DNA of 64,000 nt from Streptococcus cuniculi (GTDB lineage: Bacteria > Bacillota > Bacilli > Lactobacillales > Streptococcaceae): the NCBI RefSeq assembly GCF_001921845.1, contig NZ_MSJM01000001.1, forward strand, positions 276,437 through 340,436, read 5' to 3'. Of this stretch, positions 18,559-27,033 are shown in pieces (position 1 is the stretch's first letter; every line of letters starts with the position of its first letter). The position numbers and the translations under genes are program-made. The notes below the pieces were generated by a model. That model had not been told where the DNA came from and did not search any database. It worked only from the letters and a program-made list of their open reading frames with translations.

Positions 18559-19043
18559 ATCTTTTGACAAATCATCTGAACAGCCTCTGCCAGACTTACC
18601 TCAACTGTGAAGTATTCCTCTTCTTCCCAACCGAGATAATCCTTTTCTATCCACCAACGCTTCATATCAGCGGCTGTAAAGTCAGCCTGTTTCGCCCGAG
18701 TGGCGTGCCGCTTGACCGTCTCTTCAAACGGCAAATCGTAATAATAGGCAAAGACCCGAGGCGCAAAGAGTGTGCGCAAATCTGCCAACATCTCTCCGTA
18801 AATCTCCGTCTCGTAAAAGCCTTCGACAATGACCAGCAAATCCTCCGCATACCCAAAGCGCGCAATGGTCTCGGTCAAGGAAATCGAAAGATTACCTGGC
18901 TCCACCTTTTCTTTGAGCATAGTCCTCCTGACATTGTCTTGGGAAATGACCAAGGTCTTGCGACCATAGTGATTTTGTAGCGCCTGCGCCAAGCTGGTCT
19001 TACCCGATCCGGAATTTCCTCGGATAATCACAAGAGTAGCCAT
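18546..19043 (-). CDS. Small P-loop kinase (zeta-toxin/AAA_33-like)
   Basis: A 165-residue nucleotide-binding protein. The Walker A motif IRGNSGSGKTSLAQAL is at 7-22. An Asp-Asn pair (SQDNVRR), a Walker B-like hydrophobic strand (LLVIVEGFY), and the lid-type arginines FEETVKRHATR follow. This is the layout of small metabolite or zeta-type kinases. Substrate unknown. Its start overlaps the stop of the CoA-binding protein gene upstream, so they form one unit. Confidence 0.75.
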   Translation of the reverse strand: MATLVIIRGNSGSGKTSLAQALQNHYGRKTLVISQDNVRRTMLKEKVEPGNLSISLTETIARFGYAEDLLVIVEGFYETEIYGEMLADLRTLFAPRVFAYYYDLPFEETVKRHATRAKQADFTAADMKRWWIEKDYLGWEEEEYFTVEVSLAEAVQMICQKIERT

Positions 19044-19483
19044 TAGCTTGCACCCCCCTCCATAAGACGCACGTATTCACGCTTGATACAGCGATTCATG
19101 ACGACATCTGTGCGACCAGCAGCTTCTAAAATCGCAGCAGCTTCCTCACTTTGAAGGTCCAATTGTGCCCAAAAGACTTGCGCATCAACGGTCACAAATT
19201 CACGCGCCACATCTGCTAAAAACTCGCTCTTACGATAGACATTCACGATATCAATCGCAAGTGGAATATCAGAGAGGCTGGCATAGACTTTCTCGCCTAA
19301 AATCTCACCGCCAGCCAAGCGAGGATTGACAGGAATAATCTGATACCCCCTGTCCTGCATAAACTTAGAAACGCGCTTGCTGACTGCATCATCCTTGTCT
19401 GACAAGCCGACTACTGCAATGGTCTTACTATTGGCTAGATAGCTCTTCACTTGCTCATCTGTTGGATTTTGAAATTCGTACAT
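19043..19483 (-). CDS. CoA-binding (YccU-type) protein
   Basis: A 146-residue Rossmann-fold protein of the CoA_binding family. TIAVVGLSDKDDAVSKRVSKFM gives the nucleotide-binding strand-loop-helix. QIIPVNPRLAGGEILGEKVYASLSDIP and the ending MNRCIKREYVRL are standard for this group. Its cellular role is unproven. It is the first gene of a two-gene unit with the small kinase. Confidence 0.85.
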   Translation of the reverse strand: MYEFQNPTDEQVKSYLANSKTIAVVGLSDKDDAVSKRVSKFMQDRGYQIIPVNPRLAGGEILGEKVYASLSDIPLAIDIVNVYRKSEFLADVAREFVTVDAQVFWAQLDLQSEEAAAILEAAGRTDVVMNRCIKREYVRLMEGGAS

Positions 19484-19539
19484 GGTACTTCCTCCTTTTT
19501 TCTCTATTATACCACGAAAAAGCTATCCGACACCACTAA

Positions 19540-19588
19540 ATAAAAGGCTTGAGACCAACAGTTAGACTGCTCGACTCAAGCCTTTTAT
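19540..19588. terminator. Bidirectional hairpin after the ABC exporter operon
   Basis: ATAAAAGGCTTGAG / CTCAAGCCTTTTAT with a 21-base loop. Confidence 0.7.
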
Positions 19589-19604
19589 CTAAGCGCACTT
19601 TATA

Positions 19605-19737
19605 TATGAAGCTAAAATGCTTCCCCGAACCTCCCTCGCTCTCTTGTTTTCAGGCTCGAGGCTAAAACACCCCACCAAGTTACTTACGCTTTCCTATTTC
19701 TAGGCGCAAGGCTAAAATGCTTCCCCGAAGCATTTTA
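19605..19737. repeat. Short direct repeats downstream of the exporter gene
   Basis: GCTAAAATGCTTCCCCGAA occurs twice (near 19611 and 19711). A diverged copy between them reads GGCTAAAACACCCCACC, and each is preceded by AGGCnCnAGG. A related string, GGCTCGGGCTAAAATAATCC, is at 52138. The region has no gene. Confidence 0.5.
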
Positions 19738-21486
19738 CTACTCATCGCTGAACTGGCTGTTGTATAGATTCGCATAGAAGCCATTTTGGTTCATGAGGGC
19801 GTCGTGGTTGCCTTGTTCGATGATATTGCCGTCTTTCATGACGAGGATGAGATCGGCATTGCGAATCGTAGATAGGCGGTGGGCAATGACAAAGGAGGTG
19901 CGTCCTTCCATGAGTTTGTCCATGGCTTTTTGGATGAGCTCTTCTGTCCGCGTATCGACAGAGCTGGTTGCCTCATCAAGGATAAGGAGCGGTGCGTCCT
20001 TCAGAAGCGCACGGGCAATGGTGAGTAATTGCTTTTGCCCTACAGACAAGGTCACGGTGTCATCCAACATAGTATCATAACCTTTTGGCAAGGTCATGAT
20101 AAAGTGATGTACTCCAACCGCTTTGGCAGCCTGAACGACTGCCTCATCTGAAATATTAGGTTGATTATAGATGAGATTTTCCTTAATCGTTCCCTCAAAG
20201 AGCCAGGTGTCTTGCAAGACCATACTAAAGGCATCGTGGACCTCGGAGCGCTTCATGGTTTTGGTGTCCACCCCGTCAATCAAAATCCGTCCTTGGTTGA
20301 TCTCATAGAATTTCATCAAGAGATTGACAATGGTCGTCTTTCCAGCACCTGTTGGCCCGACAATGGCAATCTTCTGCCCAGCCTTAGCTGTTGCAGAAAA
20401 ATCATGGATAATGGTCTTATCTGGCGAATAGCCAAAAGATACATGTTCAAAGGTCACATCCCCTTTAATAGCTTGTAACTGCTGCGGCTTATCCTGCTCA
20501 TCTTCCATTTCAGGCTCCGCTAAAAACTCAAAGACACGCCCCATCGCTGCACTAGCCGATTGTAAGACTGTTAAGCCCTGCGCAATCTGTGAAAGGGGTT
20601 GGGAGAAGATACGGACATAGACCATAAAGGCGACAATCGTCCCCATGGTCGCATGACACTTGAGGGTAAGCGTAGCACCTGTGACTACAACCATGACATA
20701 GCCAAAATTTCCAATAAACATCATCATAGGCATCATAATCCCAGAAATGAATTGGGACTTCCACATGCTGCCATAAAGGGCTTGGTTGAGCGTTTCAAAC
20801 TGCTTTTTGACCTCACGACCTGCATGATAGCTGGTCACAACTTGGTGGCCAGAGTACATTTCTTCGACATAGCCATTGACCTTGGCAAGATTGGCTTGCT
20901 GGCTCTTGAAAAAGCCTCTCGCACGCCCCATGATGATGCCGACAAAGACAAAACCAAACAAGACTGAGCCAATCGTCACAAAAGACAAGGTCACATTGGT
21001 CGTAAACATCATGATAAGGGCCGCGACTAAGAGAATGCTAGCAGACAGGACCGTTCCCAAACTTTGGTTGAGCGACTGGCTGGCAGTATCCACGTCATTG
21101 GTCACGCGCGACAGAGTATCACCTTGTGAATGGCTATCAAAATAGCCCAAGGGTAGTTTGTTGATTTTTTCAGCAATGGCTGTGCGCAAGCGTTTTGAGA
21201 AATGCTGTACGATGGTTGAAATGGTAAAGGCTTGGCCATAGTTGACCACCGCACCAATTCCATAAAGAATGGCTAGAGTCATGGCAATCTCAGATATCTG
21301 CCCCGTATCAATACCCGTCATCAAGCCCTCGGTAATCAAGTCCGTGATTTCACTTAACTTATCTGGCCCAATCACCGTGATGATGCTAGAGATAATGGCT
21401 CCTATCATCGCAAGGACAAAGGGAACTTGGAAACCTTTGATATAAGGCTTCATCTGGCTAAATAAAGAGTTTTTCTTATTTTCCAT
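19738..21486 (-). CDS. Heterodimeric ABC exporter, canonical-ATPase subunit (SatB/PatB-like)
   Basis: 582 residues from MENKKNSLFS, preceded by AGGAGG. It has six membrane helices, then an ATPase with Walker A GPTGAGKTTIVNLL, signature LSVGQKQ and Walker B LLILDEATSSVD with the catalytic Glu. The signature is degenerate (SVGQ) while Walker B is intact. The partner upstream has the reverse pattern, so together they give one working ATP site. The start overlaps the partner's end by 11 bp. The order MarR-ABC-ABC matches satR-satA-satB, described for fluoroquinolone efflux in S. suis. Substrate inferred only. Confidence 0.88.
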   Translation of the reverse strand: MENKKNSLFSQMKPYIKGFQVPFVLAMIGAIISSIITVIGPDKLSEITDLITEGLMTGIDTGQISEIAMTLAILYGIGAVVNYGQAFTISTIVQHFSKRLRTAIAEKINKLPLGYFDSHSQGDTLSRVTNDVDTASQSLNQSLGTVLSASILLVAALIMMFTTNVTLSFVTIGSVLFGFVFVGIIMGRARGFFKSQQANLAKVNGYVEEMYSGHQVVTSYHAGREVKKQFETLNQALYGSMWKSQFISGIMMPMMMFIGNFGYVMVVVTGATLTLKCHATMGTIVAFMVYVRIFSQPLSQIAQGLTVLQSASAAMGRVFEFLAEPEMEDEQDKPQQLQAIKGDVTFEHVSFGYSPDKTIIHDFSATAKAGQKIAIVGPTGAGKTTIVNLLMKFYEINQGRILIDGVDTKTMKRSEVHDAFSMVLQDTWLFEGTIKENLIYNQPNISDEAVVQAAKAVGVHHFIMTLPKGYDTMLDDTVTLSVGQKQLLTIARALLKDAPLLILDEATSSVDTRTEELIQKAMDKLMEGRTSFVIAHRLSTIRNADLILVMKDGNIIEQGNHDALMNQNGFYANLYNSQFSDE

Positions 21487-23242
21487 TTTCCAATTCCTCC
21501 TTCGATAATTGTGAGTAGGCAATTTCTTGATAGACCTCGTTGCTGGCTAGTAACTCCTTGTGAGTCCCTTGACCAACGACTTTTCCCTTATCCAGCACCA
21601 AAATTTGGTCGGCATCCATGATAGTTGAAATTCGCTGGGCAACAATCAACTTGGTCATTCCTGCGGTCTGTGTGGCAAGCTCCTCTCGCAAGGTGCGGTC
21701 TGTCCGATAATCCAACGCAGAGAATGAATCATCAAAAATCAGAATTTCTGGCTTACGAGCAAGGGCACGCGCAATCGCCAAGCGCTGGCGCTGACCGCCA
21801 GAGAAGTTACTACCAGACTGGGCCACATGGGAAGACAAACCGTCTTCTTTTTCCTCAACAAAGCCTCTCGCCTGCGCCAACTCCAAGGCCTCCCAAATGG
21901 CTTCATCCGTAAGTGGGCTTTGCCTGCTTTCTCCAAAATCAATATTGCTGCGAATATCACCTGAAAATAGCACCGCTTTTTGCGGAATGTAGCCGACTTT
22001 GGCATGCAAATCAGCCGCGCTATAGTCTCTCACATCTACACCATCCAGCAAAATCCGCCCTTCACTCACATCGTAAAAACGCGGAATCAAGTTGACCAGA
22101 GTGGATTTTCCAGAGCCAGTCGAGCCGATAAAGGCCACCGTATCTCCTGCCTTTGCGGCAAAATTGATCTGTTCAATCACAGGTTCAGATGTATCAGAAT
22201 AGCGGAAAGTCACATCCTCAAAGACAATCTGATTAGCACCTGCTGCTCCAGTTTGAGACGCTTCAGGCGACTTGATCGAAGAGGTCAAATCCAAGACTTC
22301 GTTAATCCGCTTGGTTGAGACCAAAACGCGCGGTAAAATGATAAACAAGGCGCTCATCATCATAAAGCCCATCACGACCTGCATGGCATAGGACATGAAG
22401 ACCACCATATCGCTGAAAATCGGTAATTTATCGGTGAGCTCCGCCTCGTTAATCAAGTAAGCCCCAATCCAGTAAATCGCTAGGCTCAAACCGCTCGAAA
22501 TCGTCATCATGACAGGATTCATAATGGCCATCAAGCGACTGACAAAGAGGTTTAAAGCTGTTAATTCCTCATTGGCCTGTGCAAATTTGCCGTCCTGATA
22601 GTCTTCAGCATTGTAGGCCCGAACGACACGAATACCAGATAGACCTTCTCTGGTCACGCTGTTGAGACGGTCGGTCAATTTTTGGACAATGGTCTGCTTT
22701 GGAAAAGCCAAAGTGACCAAAATGGTCATCATGACCAGGTTAATCAAGACTGCAACGACAACTGCCCAGAGCCAATGGTCTGATTTTCCAACGATTTTGC
22801 TCAAAGCCCACATCGCCATAATCGGCCCACGAGTTGCTACCTGCAAACCCATGGTAAACAAAAGCTGAATCTGGGTCAAATCATTGGTCGTCCGTGTCAA
22901 CAAACTAGGAATGCTAAAACGTTTGATTTCCGCATCCGAATAATCAAGGACACGGTGAAAAATATCCTTACGCAAACGGGTCGTAAAGCTCGCAGCCAAG
23001 CGCGAGGCCATAAAGCCAACCATGACAGAAGATACAAAACTAGCAAGAGACAAGCCTAGCATTTTCAAGCCAGGCGACCAAAGGTCTGATGCAGTCGTGT
23101 CTGGCAATTGCAAGAGCTTGGTGATTTCGGACATATAGGTCGGCACTTCTAATTCCAGCCAAACAGTCAAACAGACAAAGGCAATGCTGGCTAGAATCAT
23201 CAACCGCTCTTTGCCATTTAAACGGTTCAATAGTTTACTCAT
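21476..23242 (-). CDS. Heterodimeric ABC exporter, degenerate-ATPase subunit (SatA/PatA-like)
   Basis: 588 residues: six membrane helices, then an ATPase with Walker [15 protein letters not shown] and a full signature FSGGQRQRLAIARAL. In Walker B the catalytic Glu is replaced by Asp (LIFDDSFSALD), typical of the inactive-site half of heterodimeric exporters. Its first ATG overlaps the marR stop (ATGA). The paralogous protein at 29050-30786 shares all these traits, including FDDSFSALD. Confidence 0.88.
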   Translation of the reverse strand: MSKLLNRLNGKERLMILASIAFVCLTVWLELEVPTYMSEITKLLQLPDTTASDLWSPGLKMLGLSLASFVSSVMVGFMASRLAASFTTRLRKDIFHRVLDYSDAEIKRFSIPSLLTRTTNDLTQIQLLFTMGLQVATRGPIMAMWALSKIVGKSDHWLWAVVVAVLINLVMMTILVTLAFPKQTIVQKLTDRLNSVTREGLSGIRVVRAYNAEDYQDGKFAQANEELTALNLFVSRLMAIMNPVMMTISSGLSLAIYWIGAYLINEAELTDKLPIFSDMVVFMSYAMQVVMGFMMMSALFIILPRVLVSTKRINEVLDLTSSIKSPEASQTGAAGANQIVFEDVTFRYSDTSEPVIEQINFAAKAGDTVAFIGSTGSGKSTLVNLIPRFYDVSEGRILLDGVDVRDYSAADLHAKVGYIPQKAVLFSGDIRSNIDFGESRQSPLTDEAIWEALELAQARGFVEEKEDGLSSHVAQSGSNFSGGQRQRLAIARALARKPEILIFDDSFSALDYRTDRTLREELATQTAGMTKLIVAQRISTIMDADQILVLDKGKVVGQGTHKELLASNEVYQEIAYSQLSKEELENGK

Positions 23243-23691
23243 TCTTTCTCCTTCTGCTCAATTTTTTCTAGATTCTGATGAAGTTCTTGGATGACTTTTG
23301 AAAAGACAGCTAAATCTTCTGGCGCAATACCCGCCACCAATTGCTGGCGCAAATCGCCCCAAAAGTCACTCATTTTTTTGCTTTTTTCCTTGGCGCTATC
23401 CGATAGACGGACAATTTTCTTGCGTTTATCAACCTTGGACGGCTCTACCACGATAAAGCCATTTTTTTCCATCCGCTTGATGAGGTTGCTCGCAACGGAT
23501 TTAGAAATCTTTAAATGGTGCTCAATATCTTTAATAAAGATTTCTTTATCCTGATGAAGGGCTAAATAGTGCAACACATGCCCCTGCGGTCCTCCGAGCA
23601 AGTCCATATCCGCATTTTTTGCCACCGAGTGGACGACAGAGCCCATTTTATGGGCTAATCTTTTAAATTCTTGAAGTGGATCCGTTGTCAT
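23239..23691 (-). CDS. MarR-family regulator of the ABC exporter
   Basis: A 150-residue winged-helix repressor. IKDIEHHLKISKSVASNLIKRMEKNGFI is the recognition-helix region and VVEPSKVDKRKKIVRLSDSAKEK is the wing with the D..KR motif of MarR proteins. It is the first gene of the operon and overlaps the exporter gene by 4 bp. Two palindromic sites bracket its promoter, so self-regulation is likely. Confidence 0.9.
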   Translation of the reverse strand: MTTDPLQEFKRLAHKMGSVVHSVAKNADMDLLGGPQGHVLHYLALHQDKEIFIKDIEHHLKISKSVASNLIKRMEKNGFIVVEPSKVDKRKKIVRLSDSAKEKSKKMSDFWGDLRQQLVAGIAPEDLAVFSKVIQELHQNLEKIEQKEKE

Positions 23692-23710
23692 ATTCTATTC
23701 CTCTCTAATT

Positions 23711-23726
23711 CGTTATCATGAGAACC
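23711..23726. promoter_or_regulatory. Candidate MarR operator 2
   Basis: CGTTATCATGAGAACC, matching operator 1 at 14 of 16 positions. It lies directly after the -10 and before the ribosome binding site. Confidence 0.6.
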
Positions 23727-23754
23727 ATTTTAGCACTTTCTTATCAGATGTCAA
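23727..23754 (-). promoter_or_regulatory. Promoter of the MarR/ABC operon
   Basis: TTGACA, 16 bp, TAAAAT on the minus strand, flanked by the two palindromes. Confidence 0.65.
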
Positions 23755-23760
23755 GAAGAA

Positions 23761-23776
23761 CGTTCTCATGAGAACG
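23761..23776. promoter_or_regulatory. Candidate MarR operator 1
   Basis: Perfect 16-bp palindrome CGTTCTCATGAGAACG just upstream of the -35, 50 bp from its partner site. Confidence 0.65.
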
Positions 23777-23822
23777 ATTTCTTAGAACACTATTTTTCAA
23801 CCTTTTCTACTCCTAGGATTTA

Positions 23823-23831
23823 TGGTATACT
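23823..23831 (+). promoter_or_regulatory. Extended -10 of the DUF218 gene
   Basis: TGGTATACT, 37 bp before ATG 23869. Confidence 0.45.
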
Positions 23832-23868
23832 AGCTAAATATATTCATTGGAAGGAAAGGCTGACATCT

Positions 23869-24864
23869 ATGATTCTTCACCTCATTTGGCTACTCCCTGC
23901 CCTCTTATTTATCGTCCTCTTTCTCATCGAACCTAGGCGCCTGATCAATGCCTATCTTTTTTTCATTACCCTCATTCTCTTTGCGGCCATTGTCGCGGGC
24001 TTCTTTGTCGTACAACTAAGTCTCTGGGATAGGCAAACGGCTATTATCATCTTGATTGGTGGGCTTCTGCTCATTCCACTAAGTGTAGTTCTATCAACCG
24101 TCTATCTCCTCTTTAACGGAAAACAGATGATGACCTTTGAAGGACGTAGACTGGCCAATCTCCTCTCGCTTTTTTACGGTCTAGGCATCCTCCTCACTCT
24201 GGCTCTCCACTTCCTATCTCACTATTTTATCATTGCAAAATTGGCAGCGCTACTCGATAATCTTCTCGTCTATGGGAGTTTTCTCTACCTATCCTATGTC
24301 ATCTACGGACTTTTTTACAATCTCTTTCCTCTCACCTACCAGCCTGACTACATCATTGTCCTCGGTTCTGGGCTAATAGGTGACAAGGTTCCGCCCCTAC
24401 TTGCACAGCGTCTAGACAAGGGACTCTTCTACTATGAAAAATTTGGCAAACAGCCGACCATCATCGTTTCTGGCGGTCAAGGCAGTGATGAAAACATCTC
24501 CGAAGCCAAGGCCATGTCCCGCTATCTGCTAGATAAGGGGCTTCCTGCCAACAAACTTCTGCTCGAGCAGCAGTCCACCACCACCCTTGAAAACCTGACC
24601 TTTTCACAGAAATTGATTGGTGAAAAACAAGAAACGACACCTCGCTTTCTAGTCGTGACCAATAGTTTTCACTCCTTGCGAGCAGGGATTTACATGCGAA
24701 AACTGGGTCTCAAAGGCCGTAGTGTCGGCTCGAAAACGGCCCTTTACTACCTGCCGAGCGCTTGGATTCGTGAAAGCGTTGGTCTTGTTGTCATGTACTG
24801 GAAGTGGCATGCAGTCATCATCGGACTCAACATTTTATCTTGGATTAGTTCATTCTTTTTCTAA
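23869..24864 (+). CDS. YdcF/ElyC-type DUF218 membrane protein
   Basis: A 331-residue protein with four or five membrane helices in the first 155 residues. A DUF218 domain follows: YIIVLGSGLIGDKVPPLLAQRLDKG, TIIVSGGQGSDENISEAKAMSRYL, LLEQQSTTTLENLTFS, FLVVTNSFHSLRAGIYM. This domain occurs in YdcF, SanA and ElyC, linked to envelope or lipid-carrier functions, but its chemistry is unsettled. It is a single gene with GGAAGGAAAGG before the start, divergent from the MarR operon. Confidence 0.88.
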   Translation: MILHLIWLLPALLFIVLFLIEPRRLINAYLFFITLILFAAIVAGFFVVQLSLWDRQTAIIILIGGLLLIPLSVVLSTVYLLFNGKQMMTFEGRRLANLLSLFYGLGILLTLALHFLSHYFIIAKLAALLDNLLVYGSFLYLSYVIYGLFYNLFPLTYQPDYIIVLGSGLIGDKVPPLLAQRLDKGLFYYEKFGKQPTIIVSGGQGSDENISEAKAMSRYLLDKGLPANKLLLEQQSTTTLENLTFSQKLIGEKQETTPRFLVVTNSFHSLRAGIYMRKLGLKGRSVGSKTALYYLPSAWIRESVGLVVMYWKWHAVIIGLNILSWISSFFF

Positions 24865-24899
24865 TATTTAAATGCTATAGTCTTTTGAATGAACTTTGA

Positions 24900-24985
24900 T
24901 ACATCGTCACTTTCGACTTGCCGTACTCATAGTCAATGAAAATCAAAATGAACACAGAGAAAAAAGAGCCAGCCGGCTCTTTTTC
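24900..24985. terminator. Bidirectional terminator plus a truncated streptococcal interspersed repeat
   Basis: AAAAGAGCC/GGCTCTTTT hairpin at 24961-24984 between convergent genes. The preceding bases (CGTCACTTTCGACTTGCCG..., TCAATGAAAATCAAA) look like a shortened form of a repeat common in streptococcal genomes. The repeat call is from memory. Confidence 0.5.
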
Positions 24986-25000
24986 TATGCTCGCATCTTA

Positions 25001-25915
25001 CTATTTCCCATACTCCTGCCAATCAGACTCCCACTCTGACATCAGTTGTTGACGAAGGTAGGTATCACGCAGGACATGTGAAAATGCCAAAGCCTGTTGA
25101 TAGGACTTTCGTGCCAAAGCAACATCTTGGCGGAACATCATGGCGCATTTCCATTCTAAAAGATAGACAACGGCTTTTTTCTGATAATCCTGTGTCAGCT
25201 CCATCATCTGCTCTAGTAAGGCAAGCATCTCCCTGTGTTTATAGGCAAGTCCATATTGTAAACCTGCCGTCAGACAGGCAATCAAGACATCACGCAAGAT
25301 AAACCATTCTTCAATTTTTAAGTGCTGGTCCTGTTCCAACAGACAATCAACCATCTGCCTATAAAAGGGTTCTTCAAGTAAATCCTCTATTAACTGACAG
25401 GCTAAAAAATAAACATGGATGAGCAGCAAATCGTTGATACCATAAACTTTACGGCGCTGAACCTGCTCTAGGTAATCATCAAAAATCTGCGTTCGTGTGG
25501 CAGGCTTTATCCCTCGACACATCCGTATGCGACAGCGCAAAATCCAGATAATGACGCGCTCGTCTTCTGGTAGTTGGTCATAGAACCGTTCTGCCATTTC
25601 CTCCACACAGGCCGCCATCTCATCCAACTTTTCCTCCTGCCCAAAAGCAGACAAACGTAGGGCAAGGTATTTCAAATCCAGATAGTCTTGTGGCAGCGCA
25701 ACATAGTATTTCATCAATTGATAGGTTGGAATCGCTAAACGCGAAGCAATAAATTCGATTTTGGCCAAGGTCGGCTTTGAGTGACCAGATTCTAGTCGCG
25801 TTAACTGTCTGACAGATAGGCAGGCCTCATCTCCACATAAGTCTTCCTTGGTCCATCTCCGTTCTAAGCGTAAAGTTCGAATAAACTCTCCGAAAGTCAT
25901 CTTTTCCTTTTCCAT
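25001..25915 (-). CDS. XRE-TPR regulator 1 (RRNPP/TprA-PlcR-like)
   Basis: About 304 residues from MEKEKMTFGEF. An AGGTG sits nine bases upstream. A GTG 12 bp earlier or the ATG 15 bp later are possible starts. An N-terminal helix-turn-helix (LCGDEACLSVRQLTRLESGHSKPTLAKIEFIASRLAI) is followed by about 230 helical residues with TPR-like spacing. This is the layout of peptide-sensing RRNPP regulators (Rgg, PlcR, TprA). The paralogue at 26122-27033 shares LPxxYLDLKYL, FYDxLPEDE and YxxNDLLLxxxYF. A Trp-Trp peptide gene ends 81 bp upstream. The regulated genes are unknown. Confidence 0.75.
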   Translation of the reverse strand: MEKEKMTFGEFIRTLRLERRWTKEDLCGDEACLSVRQLTRLESGHSKPTLAKIEFIASRLAIPTYQLMKYYVALPQDYLDLKYLALRLSAFGQEEKLDEMAACVEEMAERFYDQLPEDERVIIWILRCRIRMCRGIKPATRTQIFDDYLEQVQRRKVYGINDLLLIHVYFLACQLIEDLLEEPFYRQMVDCLLEQDQHLKIEEWFILRDVLIACLTAGLQYGLAYKHREMLALLEQMMELTQDYQKKAVVYLLEWKCAMMFRQDVALARKSYQQALAFSHVLRDTYLRQQLMSEWESDWQEYGK

Positions 25916-25941
25916 CTCCAACAACACCTATTTATCAACAG

Positions 25942-25972
25942 AAAAAGGCGGGAAGGCTCTGTTCCCTTGGCC
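25942..25972 (-). terminator. Terminator of the short WW peptide gene
   Basis: Minus strand stem GGC(caa)GGGAA, 7-base loop, TTCCC-GCC, then TTTTTC. It lies 25 bp after the peptide stop and before regulator 1. Confidence 0.7.
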
Positions 25973-25996
25973 TATTTTCCTATAGTAGACACTGCA

Positions 25997-26053
25997 TCAA
26001 CAGCAGGTCCACCATTTTAATTGCGATAATAGATACCAAAATTCTTTCAACAC
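25997..26053 (-). CDS. Eighteen-codon Trp-Trp peptide, candidate pheromone precursor
   Basis: GTG start nearest a strong ribosome binding site (AAGGAAAGGAGGAGCC-GTG), giving the peptide MLKEFWYLLSQLKWWTCC and then TGA. A consensus -10 (TATAAT, 26082-26087) lies about 28 bp upstream. A Rho-independent terminator follows, so it looks like a complete mini transcription unit. It is hydrophobic, has no full signal peptide, and ends in WW plus two Cys. Size and the double Trp recall ComS-type precursors, but the sequence is not one I know. Its place between two peptide-sensor-like regulators is the main support. Translation is unproven. Confidence 0.55.
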   Translation of the reverse strand: MLKEFWYLLSQLKWWTCC

Positions 26054-26081
26054 GGCTCCTCCTTTCCTTCAAGATGTATTT

Positions 26082-26087
26082 ATTATA
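26082..26087 (-). promoter_or_regulatory. -10 element for the WW peptide gene
   Basis: TATAAT on the minus strand, after the stop of regulator 2. The -35 is poor (TGTTTT at 17 bp), which could mean an activator is needed. Confidence 0.4.
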
Positions 26088-26121
26088 AATAAACACGCCG
26101 AAGAAAAACAGGACAAAAATG

Positions 26122-27033
26122 TCATGCTGTAGGCAAACCCTGCTCCAAATAATGCTCTTTCCACTCGTCAAACTTTCGCAAGGCTCCCTCATAGCCAATC
26201 GTAGAAATTGAGTTCAGTAGCTCCTCTACCTTTTTCTCTGCTAGCTGACGGTTTTTCAGAAATAAAATCTGGCATTCCTGCAAGTGAACAATCGGTAGAT
26301 TTTGAAAATCTTGTATCTGCTTCATGATTTCCTTACTCTGCTTCACCAGCTGACCAATCCCGTCACAATAGCCATTATTCAACCCTACTGCCACACAGGT
26401 CACATAAACCGTAGATAAGAGGAAGAGCTGCTCAACAGGCAAATGTTGGTCTTGGGCCAACAAACCGTTCACAAAGTGCCGATACAACCTGCGATTAAAC
26501 AGACTATTGTCCAAATAAACACAATAAAAATACAACTCTAACAGTAGCAGATCATTGACCTGATAGACAGACCTTTGCTTGACCTGCTCAAAATATTCCT
26601 CCAACATGCGGTTGCCAAAGGTTGGCTGACCGGTTACAAAAACATCCACCCATGATTGCAAGACATCAACCGCCACCTGTTCATCCTCTGGCAAATCATC
26701 GTAAAACTCCTCATACATCTCAAGGAGATAGGCTTCTTTTTGGGCGACAAGTGTCGATTGACCAAACAAGCCTGTCCTCATCACCAAGTATTTTAAGTCG
26801 AGGTAGCGTTTGGGCAACTCTACATAATCTTCCATCAGTTGATAGATAGGCACGGCTAAACGATCTGCTAAATATTCGATTTTGGTCAAGGTTGGCTTTG
26901 ATTCTCCTTTTTCCAGACGAACCAGCTGACGGACAGACAATTCTTTCTCATCACCACAGAGCATTTCACGGCTTAACCCCTTTTCCTCACGCAGGGTTCT
27001 GACAATTTGACCAAATGTTTTATGAGAACTCAT
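26122..27033 (-). CDS. XRE-TPR regulator 2 (RRNPP/TprA-PlcR-like)
   Basis: 303 residues, start MSSHKTFGQIV after AGGGGAGGA. The helix-turn-helix (MLCGDEKELSVRQLVRLEKGESKPTLTKIEYLADRLAVP) is followed by YVELPKRYLDLKYL and a long helical repeat region. It is a clear paralogue of regulator 1. TprA, which pairs with the peptide PhrA in pneumococcus, has this type of N-terminus and length. That comparison is from memory. The WW peptide gene lies 68 bp downstream on the same strand, and an ABC exporter operon ends just upstream. Confidence 0.75.
   Translation of the reverse strand: MSSHKTFGQIVRTLREEKGLSREMLCGDEKELSVRQLVRLEKGESKPTLTKIEYLADRLAVPIYQLMEDYVELPKRYLDLKYLVMRTGLFGQSTLVAQKEAYLLEMYEEFYDDLPEDEQVAVDVLQSWVDVFVTGQPTFGNRMLEEYFEQVKQRSVYQVNDLLLLELYFYCVYLDNSLFNRRLYRHFVNGLLAQDQHLPVEQLFLLSTVYVTCVAVGLNNGYCDGIGQLVKQSKEIMKQIQDFQNLPIVHLQECQILFLKNRQLAEKKVEELLNSISTIGYEGALRKFDEWKEHYLEQGLPTA

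Noticed and set aside
18489..18980. A 163-residue frame on the plus strand
   Set aside because: It lies antisense to the small kinase gene, has no ribosome binding site, and its composition is not protein-like. The minus-strand kinase has clear motifs.
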